This document shows positions 11,273 to 22,552 of a DNA stretch of 64,000 nt, in pieces (within the stretch, counting starts at the first letter, position 1; each line of letters starts with the position of its first letter). The notes beneath the pieces were generated by a model. It was not told the DNA's origin. It did no database searches and worked only from the letters and a program-made list of their open reading frames with translations. The stretch spans positions 7,566,449 to 7,630,448 of the forward strand of contig CAMZMU010000049.1 in assembly GCA_947311845.1 (NCBI GenBank), in the 5' to 3' direction. The stretch comes from Poa pratensis (lineage: Eukaryota; Streptophyta; Magnoliopsida; Poales; Poaceae). The position numbers and the translations under genes were made by a program.

Positions 11273-11594
11273 AAAGAGAGTTTAGTAACATGAAGATTTC
11301 TATAACCATACTTTCCTCTCTCAAAATAATTTTCAGCGGCATCATGAATAAACTCAACAATATAGCTATCACATAAAGCATTCTTATCATGATCCACATG
11401 CATAAAAGTATCATTACTCTCCACATAAGCATGAACATTATCATTAGTAATAGTGAGAGTAAAAGTATCACATCCATCATTGTAATCATCATAAATAGGA
11501 GGCATAGAATAATCAAAATGATTTTTATCCTCAATAGTAGATGGACTGAGAATATCATATTCATCATTGTAAACATCATATATAGGAGGCATAT
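11269..11594 (-). CDS. accessory ORF 1 of the outer Gypsy element, 3' part (split by the nested insertion)
   Basis: Carries the second half of an acidic ORF. It has repeated P-P-I-Y-D-x-Y-N-D motifs at its start, then an H-D-K-N-A-L-C-D-S-Y-I-V-E-F-I-H-D-A segment, and ends G-K-Y-G-Y-R-N-L-H-V-T-K. The nested element inserted between 11594 and the codon begun at 22109. Joining 22109 to 11594 (one copy of the CATAT duplication removed) keeps the frame exactly, so the ORF was open, at about 219 codons, when it was hit. No known domain is recognised. Confidence 0.6.
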
Positions 11595-14500
11595 TGTAGC
11601 GCCCCGACCCGACTACTATACAGTGATGGTGCGTGTCACCGGTTAAGCGATACCACCGGAGGTTACGGGTTTACCAATCCCCGGCCAAAACCTTTGGCAG
11701 GCGTTGCTGGGTACACCTCACTCCAGACAACGCAACACCCCGATCGATGCCTCAACACGGTCACATCCATCAAAGCATAATAATAAGATCAAGACTTGTG
11801 GAACAACTGGCACATCACAGACTCTACGACACAAAACATTATAAGCAGCTCTTATAATAGAGAAAGATAGCAGAAGTTACAAGCAGGGGTCACCGACCCA
11901 GCAATACATCAAGCGGAAGCGAAGAGCGTTGTTCTAAACAACAAGAACCAGAATATGGCCTAAGAGGCCTACAAATAAACATCACAGCGCCAGCTATTCC
12001 GAGATGTCCCAAGCTGCCACCTGGGAACCCCAGACTACTCGTCGACGTTCCTGAAACAAAGCAAAGACGTTGAGTTCGACGAACTCGCAAGATTAAGAGC
12101 TAATATATGCTCCATGATTGGCTTTCAAAGGTTTTATGGCTGTTTTGCATAAAGCTGATTTTATTTATAAAACACAACTCCATGGCATCGACTAATCAGA
12201 ACATTTTAAAAAGGAGGTAAGAAGTAACACTTTTCTCTTGAGATCACTTTCTCAACAACAACCATCATCACCCTCATTGTACCTGTTCATCAAAGGCACC
12301 TCCCCGAATCACCCTCGAGGAAGCTCACCTTACAATCGTGAGTGGTACCTCTAGTACCCAAGTTTTAATCATTCCGTTAAAGTTATTCTATGATCATCGT
12401 CCATTCCCAAGTTGTCCATAACCGCGGACACGGCTTTTAAAAAAGATTTATCCCTGCAGGGGTGTACAAAGTAGAAGTCCCCGGAGTCCCGAGGGGCCCC
12501 AGTTCCTTCGCCACGCGTACCGTCCGGCCCATTACCTGATCATTAGCTCTCTTCCTTGGAAAGCCGGCTGGGTGGGAGCGGTGTCGACTTCTCCCTCGTT
12601 AAGGACTTTCCAGGATCATCAGTGAGGACGGAACAGGTTTGGTGACTCCTCCAATCCCCTGTCCCGTGGCCACTCATTTTCCTAAACTCCAGCATCCTCA
12701 TCTCAGTTCACCACCATCACGCACGCGCAAATGGAAAACCAAACTAGAGGACCCTGGCCAGCCCCGCTCGAGTTATTTAGTCTATGAGGGTTCCTGCAAT
12801 TGCATAGGCCTCACGCATGGTTGCACGCTCAGTCTTGGTTCAGGATGTGCAGAACTCGCACCTAGGCGGCAAGAACGAGACAACCCACCACATTCCATGT
12901 GGCCTCTCATCCCCACCTTTAAGCATTTTATTATCCATCACCACATTTCTCCACCATCATCATCGCGGTCACAAGTCAACACCTGTTTCCAGCATGTACC
13001 ACCATAGTACCACTAGGCATTTAACTAAGCATGGCTAAGCATATACATAGCAAGTATAATTATCTCGGGCCAACACTTCAAACCTGTGGTTAATAGGAAG
13101 GATACAGGTAATGGCAACAGGATTCTAATGCAACTAGTAGGATACTCTAATCCAGGCAAAAGACATTTAGAACCGCATGCAATATTATAGTGGGGAAAAT
13201 AATTACAAAATTTAGGAGGAGACATGCTCAGAGGGGGGATTACGCTTGCCTTGTAGATATGAGAGGTAGTACGAGTCGTCGAAGGATTGTGGTTGCACCT
13301 CAACTCCTCGATCTAACGAAGCACAAACAACACCGGAAAAGAAACAACCATCAACACATGGCATTGTGCAATGCATACAAAAATGATGATATGACATTTT
13401 AATGCAACTAGGAGATCCTAGACATGATCAACAATTTAAATGAGCGGTCCCAAATTATTTGGCAATGATTTGGCACAATCCATATTTATCTTAGTGATTT
13501 AATACTACTAGAGTACATTATTGTAATCGTGATCAAATATGCATGATGAGGATGATTTTGGATAGTTCACATTTTTCTGAACACTTTGGTACCTCGGACA
13601 CATTTTTCTGATGTCCGGGTAAAAAGTTATTAATTTTAGAATTCCTCTTTTTAAATATTACTTTAATGATTTTAATTCCACGATAGAATATTTTAGTTAC
13701 CCGACTCGAGGAGGATGGATGGAACACAAGGAATCATCGAGATCGATGTCCCTAAGTGCGGGAGGGGGAGCGGGGAAACATGCGATAACGCGGAAGAAAA
13801 AAAAGAAAAGAAAGCATCCCAAAGAAAAAAACAGGGGAGCCGGTTTCCAGCCCGGCTGGGCCGGCTGACAGGCCGGCCTGGCAACAGAGCGGACCGGCAC
13901 TGCGCCCGGTTGGGCCGGTTGTGAGGCTGGGCAAGTGGCAGAGCCCACCGGCTCTCAGCCCGGTTTGGGCCGAGCCAGAGGCCGGATAGGGCCCAGAGGG
14001 GAGCGGCCGGTAGCCCGGTTAAGCCGGCCTCACGACCGGGCGAGCGAGCTCAGCAAGGAAAAAGAGAAAAAGGGGCGCACTGGCCGGGCGAGGATTCGAA
14101 CTCGCGCCGTGCGCGGCGTTGCGAGCGTGGCTAGCCATTGGGGTGGTGCGGGGTTTGTGTTAGGATACGGATTTGGTTGTCTTTGATGTGTGCTTGCGGG
14201 ATTAGAGGAAGAAGGGCCCGCGGCGAAGCGTTCTTGATCGACATGGGCACGGCGGCGAGACGTGCTCCATCTCGCACGACGGCGAGGCACAGAGCAGGGG
14301 GAGGGAAGATGGGGATGTCCCGCAGGACGGGGGGGGGGCTCACCCTCGTTGCTTGGGAAGCGACGGCAAGGCCGGAGTTGGCTCGACTGTGACGGAATCG
14401 AGCGGCGAAGCGGCTGCGGTGGTCGGAGAGGAACTCGAACGGCGGCGGTGATTCCCTGCACTCCGGCTCGATTCCACGGAGGAGCACGTAGAGGGCGACG

Positions 14501-15350
14501 AGGCGGACCCTTCTGCAGTCTTCGATGTGCTCGGGGAGCCCGGGAAGGTCGGCGATGCGGCGGCGGAGCGCCGGCTGCCATGGCGCTAGGTGCGGGCCTC
14601 GTGGGGAGAAGAAAAAGGGGATCGAGGGAGCAGGAGAGCGAGGGGGTACGGGGTAGGAGGAGCAGGGCTGCATCGTGGTGCTCCTCTTCTTCTCACGACG
14701 CGGCAGGAGGGCGCGGGCCCAGTGGCGCCATGCCGTGCGTGCGGTGTCTACAGGAAGGAGAAGAAGAAGATTTTACAAAGAGGCCCCTGGCCCAAATATT
14801 TCCACCACAGATTGGTCCCTCTGTTTAAGTTTTAAAACCAGTAGCACTTCAACGATTTATTTAAGGCACTTAGGCATTTTCCAAAAATACCAGAAAAATT
14901 GGGGAGGCTCCCCTTAGCAAGTAGAGGCTCCACAAAAATTGGGGTTGCCAAATAAAATAGTTTGGACCACTTTTGCTCATAGAGTTTGAATATAGCATTT
15001 TCTCAAATACTGCATCATTGCCCTTTTGAGATTTTGAAACAACTCAAAATATTAATTTTGAATTATTGGAACTTCCTTGACCAATACAAGAGATCAAAGT
15101 AATTCGTTTTGCAATGTAGAACACTTTCCTTGACATGTATAAGATGTCAATAGTATTTTGGTTTTGCAAGTTGAAGTGCTTTCGAAGTTTTGAGATTTGC
15201 TTAAAACAAGTTTGGCATTTTGTTTTTAAGTAACGCCAAACCAAATGTTTTATTTGTTTAGCACGTTGATATGAATGCCATGATGCAATGCAACAGAAAA
15301 AGTGGAAATTTTATTCGGGTTTTTAGGTTCTGAAATTCCGGGCTGTTACA
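11595..15350 (-). repeat. 3' LTR of the nested LARD-like element
   Basis: A 3756-bp repeat, identical to 18347-22103 except for one base near 11926 versus 18678 (A/G) and ten versus eleven G in the run near 14330 versus 21082. The GC-rich segment 13840-14760 produces many overlapping ORFs in all frames; these are composition artefacts. Confidence 0.9.
14088..14105 (-). other. tRNA T-arm-like hairpin in the LTR
   Basis: On the minus strand GCGAGTTCGAATCCTCGC forms a perfect 5-bp stem around a T-loop-like TTCGAATC and resembles a pol III B-box. An A-box-like TGGCTAGCCA lies about 40 bases before it. The identical copy is at 20840-20857. No full cloverleaf or acceptor stem could be drawn, so this is not called a tRNA gene. 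Confidence 0.4.
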
Positions 15351-18346
15351 ACTCTACCCTCCTTACAGGAATCTCGTCCCGAGATTCTAAGAGTAGGAAA
15401 GAGGGGGAAGGGGGTTACGGCGGTCTTCAACGATCTTCCCGGCTTTTCTATTGAAGAGGTTGATCAAGGCATCGCGGAGTTCTTCATCGGCTTCAATTCA
15501 TGGTCATCATCCGGCTACACCACTGGAAAGAAGGAAACCTCACCGGAAGACGGATCTTGGTGAAGTTTCAATGACCGAGTACCTCCTAGTAAAACTTAGG
15601 AGGAGACTCCAAGCATCCATCGAACTGACGGTTAGGAGACACATGGAGGTAACAGAAAAGTGCTAGGAGGTTTCCATATGGTAGACAACGATCTCTCAAA
15701 AGATTCAGAATATGAACTTTGCACAAGGCATTAAGTTTCTGAGGAGGAGTGTTGAAACAGAAATCGACAGATGAGGAGGTGACTTCTACCCAAACCGCTC
15801 GAGTAGAACTTTTCTCACCGAGAAACATTTCAAACCACGGAAGAAGGATCATGGAGATGAACCGAGAGAACTTTAGGAACCCCGGGAACGTTAGTATCGG
15901 GAGAAACTCCTTGATATTCTAGACATCGGAGTCGAGATTCTCGAGGATCACCAACCGTCGTTTCTGATTGCGATTCAGATCCGGTTAGGGGTAAGGATAC
16001 TTCAGACGCCACAGAAATGAATAGGGAGTCTTTACCAAGGATAACAATGGAATACATTGGCTAGAACCCCAGGAGCTGGACTAGAAGTTCTAACTCCAAC
16101 GGAGGAAGGAGATTGCAGAACCCACGTATGAGCAACTTGTCAGAAGACATCTGCACCTACATGAATTAATTGCAATGAGACACAGATGAGCCCTTTTTGG
16201 GGAACAGCAAAGAATGAAAAAGAATTTCCTGTAATCCTTTTCCTTCTTGAACAGTTCCACTAGTGGCTTGGAGGCATAGATGAAATCTCTCAAGGACAGG
16301 AGGGAACAACGTACCACACCAAGAATATGGGCACACACAGGATTGAGTTGGGATGATTCCGAGGAGACAAGTCAATTTACTCAGATCCACGGCGACATCT
16401 TTCGGCCATTGCACGTGGACCAGAGAAAGTCATTTCTAACTTCGAGAACATAAGCCTTGGGACGACACAAGTTAGTGCTAACAAGTTTACAATGCCACGC
16501 CCGCTATTTCATATAACTCTCCGCCAACATGGACGAAAATAAGAGGTAGTTGATGGACTCAACAACCAACTTATCTCGTTACTCCAAGATGGTCGACTTA
16601 TATGTCACATGAACTGCATAGACATTGCTCAGATTAACACATTCCCGTAGGTCGGTCGGAGTTTGATTTGACGATAGCTCGATTCAAACCAAAAGATTTG
16701 GAGGGTAGCATATCCAAAGAAGAGATACCACCTAGTTTCAACATGAACAGACTAGACATCCCCTTGAGAATGAACTATAACAGGTAGAAAATGATTCAGG
16801 ACATCCAACACGAATTTCTTGGAGAAAGGAGTTGTTCAGAGAACCAGCTTACCCATAAGCTCGATTTTTCTTGGAGAAAGGAGTTGTCCGTGATGTTGAG
16901 CTTGGACAGGCGACAACCTGGCGATACTTCTGGAGAGACCTACAAAATATCACGTTCATCGGGATGTTTTGAGTTCGAGAGAGAATCATGCCTTCAAGGC
17001 ACAACGAGGTGGTCTAGGGAGCTTCGGCACGAACCTAGCTCTTTGACCGAGGAAGGGCACCAGAGAAACGAACTTGGGAACACAGTCAAACTCAGCTTAT
17101 TGATCGGCTAACCAATCATGCTAAGGCGGACACGGGAGGTCTTTGGATTTCCGCACAGTAAAAACTGCTAGGAATATCCAATAGTCACATCATTGCTCAC
17201 GTCTTATCATTCTGGAGCAACAAGTCACTCGGAGAACGAAGAGTAACAAGTGTGGGAGCATCACTTCATCAAGAGGATCATGATACTTAGCACGATACTC
17301 GTTTGATATCCAAGTGTGACACTCTAAGGTGGAGTAGAACAAAAGCTAGACAAGGCCCTCATTCTGAAGATTACGATACTTTGACATGGTCCGAGAAGTA
17401 GACAGGATACGGGAGTTTGTTTCTCCTAACAAGGCGAAGTGGACAAACTTGACGGATCAAGAGAGTGACTTGCATCGGAACACACCAATGCACGACGAGT
17501 ACATGATGGTCAAACGGAAGACACGGGTCGGAAAGAAGAGCAAGAGTAACAAACATGCTCAGGGAAACCTCAGATGTTGAAGATGCACCGGTTATTACGC
17601 ATTTGTGATAACCATGTCCAAAAGGAGAGATGAAGCAGAGTCAAGAACCTAGGTGGAAGACTGACTAGGAGAATCCTGGCTGTAACCCAGATGGTTCCAA
17701 GACAGAACCTAGAACAAGGCTAGGGAAGAGCTGAAGTGAGATAGCCAACGGAGGTGTGGCACATAGCCGGATGGTTGAGTCGGAAACATTAATGTCCACT
17801 CAAGTACATAGAGTAGGGACAATCATGCTTTGGATAAACTGACAAGGAAACAACAAGATGGGACTTGGGTTGAAGATCAGCATCATGTGCTACTAGCGAG
17901 AGTTAAGTATTACAACTTAACACACTCTAGTTGGCACACTCCGGGACCTTATGTTCAAGTCCTTGGGTTAACACCCGAAGCAAGGAACAATTGATTAGAT
18001 GAGATACGGATAACAAGGGTTCATAAGCAACTGAGTTATCATCGGATTGTAGCGCGGCGGAAGCAAGTAGGCACATAGAACACATGGGACACATCTCACG
18101 TAGGCTTGGGTTCCACCCTCGGGGTTATCCTAATCATTTTGAAGTAACAGATGAGAAGTGAAAACTTTTAACTCAAATCGAGGTAAGATTGCTCCGAGAT
18201 TAGAGGGTAACCAGGTAAGGAGTAAAAAGAATCCTAAGATGGTTTTCACAACTCATTTTTAGGTTAAAAATAATTTTCACAAACACTAAACTCAACGTCG
18301 ACCAGTAGAAGGGTTTCCTACAGGCAGTCCTGCTCTGATACCAACT
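15351..18346 (-). repeat. internal region of the nested LARD-like element, non-coding
   Basis: Begins, in element orientation, at the PBS (18343-18332) and ends at a purine-rich tract, TAAGGAGGGTAGAGT, at 15365-15351. The longest ORFs are about 106 codons, on the wrong strand, and match nothing recognisable. No CCHC, DTG, YxDD or integrase motifs are visible. LARD interiors are known to be conserved as RNA rather than protein; nothing here tests that. Confidence 0.65.
18332..18343 (-). other. primer-binding site, initiator tRNA-Met type
   Basis: On the minus strand TGGTATCAGAGC, the standard 12-base complement of the 3' end of plant initiator tRNA-Met, lies three bases inside the 5' LTR (18347-22103). 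Confidence 0.85.
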
Positions 18347-21300
18347 TGTAGCGCCCCGACCCGACTACTATACAGTGATGGTGCGTGTCACCGGTTAAGC
18401 GATACCACCGGAGGTTACGGGTTTACCAATCCCCGGCCAAAACCTTTGGCAGGCGTTGCTGGGTACACCTCACTCCAGACAACGCAACACCCCGATCGAT
18501 GCCTCAACACGGTCACATCCATCAAAGCATAATAATAAGATCAAGACTTGTGGAACAACTGGCACATCACAGACTCTACGACACAAAACATTATAAGCAG
18601 CTCTTATAATAGAGAAAGATAGCAGAAGTTACAAGCAGGGGTCACCGACCCAGCAATACATCAAGCGGAAGCGAAGGGCGTTGTTCTAAACAACAAGAAC
18701 CAGAATATGGCCTAAGAGGCCTACAAATAAACATCACAGCGCCAGCTATTCCGAGATGTCCCAAGCTGCCACCTGGGAACCCCAGACTACTCGTCGACGT
18801 TCCTGAAACAAAGCAAAGACGTTGAGTTCGACGAACTCGCAAGATTAAGAGCTAATATATGCTCCATGATTGGCTTTCAAAGGTTTTATGGCTGTTTTGC
18901 ATAAAGCTGATTTTATTTATAAAACACAACTCCATGGCATCGACTAATCAGAACATTTTAAAAAGGAGGTAAGAAGTAACACTTTTCTCTTGAGATCACT
19001 TTCTCAACAACAACCATCATCACCCTCATTGTACCTGTTCATCAAAGGCACCTCCCCGAATCACCCTCGAGGAAGCTCACCTTACAATCGTGAGTGGTAC
19101 CTCTAGTACCCAAGTTTTAATCATTCCGTTAAAGTTATTCTATGATCATCGTCCATTCCCAAGTTGTCCATAACCGCGGACACGGCTTTTAAAAAAGATT
19201 TATCCCTGCAGGGGTGTACAAAGTAGAAGTCCCCGGAGTCCCGAGGGGCCCCAGTTCCTTCGCCACGCGTACCGTCCGGCCCATTACCTGATCATTAGCT
19301 CTCTTCCTTGGAAAGCCGGCTGGGTGGGAGCGGTGTCGACTTCTCCCTCGTTAAGGACTTTCCAGGATCATCAGTGAGGACGGAACAGGTTTGGTGACTC
19401 CTCCAATCCCCTGTCCCGTGGCCACTCATTTTCCTAAACTCCAGCATCCTCATCTCAGTTCACCACCATCACGCACGCGCAAATGGAAAACCAAACTAGA
19501 GGACCCTGGCCAGCCCCGCTCGAGTTATTTAGTCTATGAGGGTTCCTGCAATTGCATAGGCCTCACGCATGGTTGCACGCTCAGTCTTGGTTCAGGATGT
19601 GCAGAACTCGCACCTAGGCGGCAAGAACGAGACAACCCACCACATTCCATGTGGCCTCTCATCCCCACCTTTAAGCATTTTATTATCCATCACCACATTT
19701 CTCCACCATCATCATCGCGGTCACAAGTCAACACCTGTTTCCAGCATGTACCACCATAGTACCACTAGGCATTTAACTAAGCATGGCTAAGCATATACAT
19801 AGCAAGTATAATTATCTCGGGCCAACACTTCAAACCTGTGGTTAATAGGAAGGATACAGGTAATGGCAACAGGATTCTAATGCAACTAGTAGGATACTCT
19901 AATCCAGGCAAAAGACATTTAGAACCGCATGCAATATTATAGTGGGGAAAATAATTACAAAATTTAGGAGGAGACATGCTCAGAGGGGGGATTACGCTTG
20001 CCTTGTAGATATGAGAGGTAGTACGAGTCGTCGAAGGATTGTGGTTGCACCTCAACTCCTCGATCTAACGAAGCACAAACAACACCGGAAAAGAAACAAC
20101 CATCAACACATGGCATTGTGCAATGCATACAAAAATGATGATATGACATTTTAATGCAACTAGGAGATCCTAGACATGATCAACAATTTAAATGAGCGGT
20201 CCCAAATTATTTGGCAATGATTTGGCACAATCCATATTTATCTTAGTGATTTAATACTACTAGAGTACATTATTGTAATCGTGATCAAATATGCATGATG
20301 AGGATGATTTTGGATAGTTCACATTTTTCTGAACACTTTGGTACCTCGGACACATTTTTCTGATGTCCGGGTAAAAAGTTATTAATTTTAGAATTCCTCT
20401 TTTTAAATATTACTTTAATGATTTTAATTCCACGATAGAATATTTTAGTTACCCGACTCGAGGAGGATGGATGGAACACAAGGAATCATCGAGATCGATG
20501 TCCCTAAGTGCGGGAGGGGGAGCGGGGAAACATGCGATAACGCGGAAGAAAAAAAAGAAAAGAAAGCATCCCAAAGAAAAAAACAGGGGAGCCGGTTTCC
20601 AGCCCGGCTGGGCCGGCTGACAGGCCGGCCTGGCAACAGAGCGGACCGGCACTGCGCCCGGTTGGGCCGGTTGTGAGGCTGGGCAAGTGGCAGAGCCCAC
20701 CGGCTCTCAGCCCGGTTTGGGCCGAGCCAGAGGCCGGATAGGGCCCAGAGGGGAGCGGCCGGTAGCCCGGTTAAGCCGGCCTCACGACCGGGCGAGCGAG
20801 CTCAGCAAGGAAAAAGAGAAAAAGGGGCGCACTGGCCGGGCGAGGATTCGAACTCGCGCCGTGCGCGGCGTTGCGAGCGTGGCTAGCCATTGGGGTGGTG
20901 CGGGGTTTGTGTTAGGATACGGATTTGGTTGTCTTTGATGTGTGCTTGCGGGATTAGAGGAAGAAGGGCCCGCGGCGAAGCGTTCTTGATCGACATGGGC
21001 ACGGCGGCGAGACGTGCTCCATCTCGCACGACGGCGAGGCACAGAGCAGGGGGAGGGAAGATGGGGATGTCCCGCAGGACGGGGGGGGGGGCTCACCCTC
21101 GTTGCTTGGGAAGCGACGGCAAGGCCGGAGTTGGCTCGACTGTGACGGAATCGAGCGGCGAAGCGGCTGCGGTGGTCGGAGAGGAACTCGAACGGCGGCG
21201 GTGATTCCCTGCACTCCGGCTCGATTCCACGGAGGAGCACGTAGAGGGCGACGAGGCGGACCCTTCTGCAGTCTTCGATGTGCTCGGGGAGCCCGGGAAG

Positions 21301-22103
21301 GTCGGCGATGCGGCGGCGGAGCGCCGGCTGCCATGGCGCTAGGTGCGGGCCTCGTGGGGAGAAGAAAAAGGGGATCGAGGGAGCAGGAGAGCGAGGGGGT
21401 ACGGGGTAGGAGGAGCAGGGCTGCATCGTGGTGCTCCTCTTCTTCTCACGACGCGGCAGGAGGGCGCGGGCCCAGTGGCGCCATGCCGTGCGTGCGGTGT
21501 CTACAGGAAGGAGAAGAAGAAGATTTTACAAAGAGGCCCCTGGCCCAAATATTTCCACCACAGATTGGTCCCTCTGTTTAAGTTTTAAAACCAGTAGCAC
21601 TTCAACGATTTATTTAAGGCACTTAGGCATTTTCCAAAAATACCAGAAAAATTGGGGAGGCTCCCCTTAGCAAGTAGAGGCTCCACAAAAATTGGGGTTG
21701 CCAAATAAAATAGTTTGGACCACTTTTGCTCATAGAGTTTGAATATAGCATTTTCTCAAATACTGCATCATTGCCCTTTTGAGATTTTGAAACAACTCAA
21801 AATATTAATTTTGAATTATTGGAACTTCCTTGACCAATACAAGAGATCAAAGTAATTCGTTTTGCAATGTAGAACACTTTCCTTGACATGTATAAGATGT
21901 CAATAGTATTTTGGTTTTGCAAGTTGAAGTGCTTTCGAAGTTTTGAGATTTGCTTAAAACAAGTTTGGCATTTTGTTTTTAAGTAACGCCAAACCAAATG
22001 TTTTATTTGTTTAGCACGTTGATATGAATGCCATGATGCAATGCAACAGAAAAAGTGGAAATTTTATTCGGGTTTTTAGGTTCTGAAATTCCGGGCTGTT
22101 ACA
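18347..22103 (-). repeat. 5' LTR of the nested LARD-like element
   Basis: A 3757-bp repeat, near-identical to 11595-15350. It should contain the promoter for element transcription toward lower coordinates. No TATA box was assigned with confidence. Confidence 0.9.
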
Positions 22104-22108
22104 CATAT

Positions 22109-22442
22109 CATAATCAACATAAACTATATCCTCAATAGTAGGTGGACTGAAAATATCACAATGATTATAATCATCATATATTGGAGGCAAAGTATTATCA
22201 AAGCAAATTTCCTCCTTAAAGCTTGGGGGACTAAAAATATCATATTCATCACAACCAGCTTCCCCAAGCTTAGACTTTTCCATAGCATTAGCAATAATGG
22301 TGTTCAAAGAATTTATAGTAATACCATTGCTACCATCATGCAAACAAGCCTCCATAGGTTTTTTAATTTTCTCCTCAAAAGCATCATGTCCTAATTCAAT
22401 ATAAAGTTCATAAAGATCTCTAATTTTTTTGTTGTTTTCCAT
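22109..22442 (-). CDS. accessory ORF 1 of the outer Gypsy element, 5' part (split by the nested insertion)
   Basis: Starts M-E-N-N-K-K-I-R-D-L-Y-E-L-Y at 22442, soon after the 5' LTR and PBS. It continues through a charged region (G-H-D-A-F-E-E-K-I-K-K-P-M-E) into acidic repeats of the form I-F-S-P-P-(S/T)-x-E and L-P-P-I-Y-D-D-Y-N. The open frame runs into the 5' LTR of the nested element, but its real continuation is 11594-11269. Its position directly after the PBS suggests translation from the genomic RNA. It has no gag hallmarks. I recall close relatives annotated only as hypothetical proteins in Triticeae genomes. Confidence 0.6.
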
Positions 22443-22524
22443 TAAGCCTAACTAGTGAAAATAAAAACAAGAAACAAAAAGAAATAATTGCAGAATCTAA
22501 AGGAGATACCTTCCAACACTTACC

Positions 22525-22542
22525 TCCCCGGCAACGGCGCCA
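22525..22542 (-). other. primer-binding site, tRNA-Asp type
   Basis: The plus strand reads TCCCCGGCAACGGCGCCA, which equals the 3' end of plant tRNA-Asp(GUC) including CCA. The minus-strand element therefore carries its 18-base complement, ten bases inside the 5' LTR. Confidence 0.85.
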
Positions 22543-22552
22543 GAAAATAGCT

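Larger units (their letters stand above)
11595..22103 (-). mobile_element. LARD-like LTR retrotransposon with 3.76-kb LTRs, nested
   Basis: A 10,509-bp element with LTRs 11595-15350 and 18347-22103, TG..CA ends, and a perfect 5-bp target duplication CATAT (11590-11594 and 22104-22108). The primer-binding site complementary to initiator tRNA-Met lies beside the right LTR, and a purine tract lies beside the left LTR, so the element runs on the minus strand. The 2996-bp internal region encodes no gag or pol. Very long LTRs with a non-coding core match the LARD class described in Triticeae. The LTRs differ by only one substitution and one G in a homopolymer by my reading, so insertion is very recent. 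It must depend on proteins of an unidentified autonomous partner. Confidence 0.85.

Noticed and set aside
14030..14110. tRNA gene in the LTR
   Set aside because: Only a T-arm-like hairpin and a weak A-box; no acceptor or anticodon stem could be formed.
13690..14835. Many ORFs up to 188 codons in the large LTR, repeated at 20445-21588
   Set aside because: They lie in LTR repeats, overlap in all frames and shift with a single G difference. They are composition effects, not genes.
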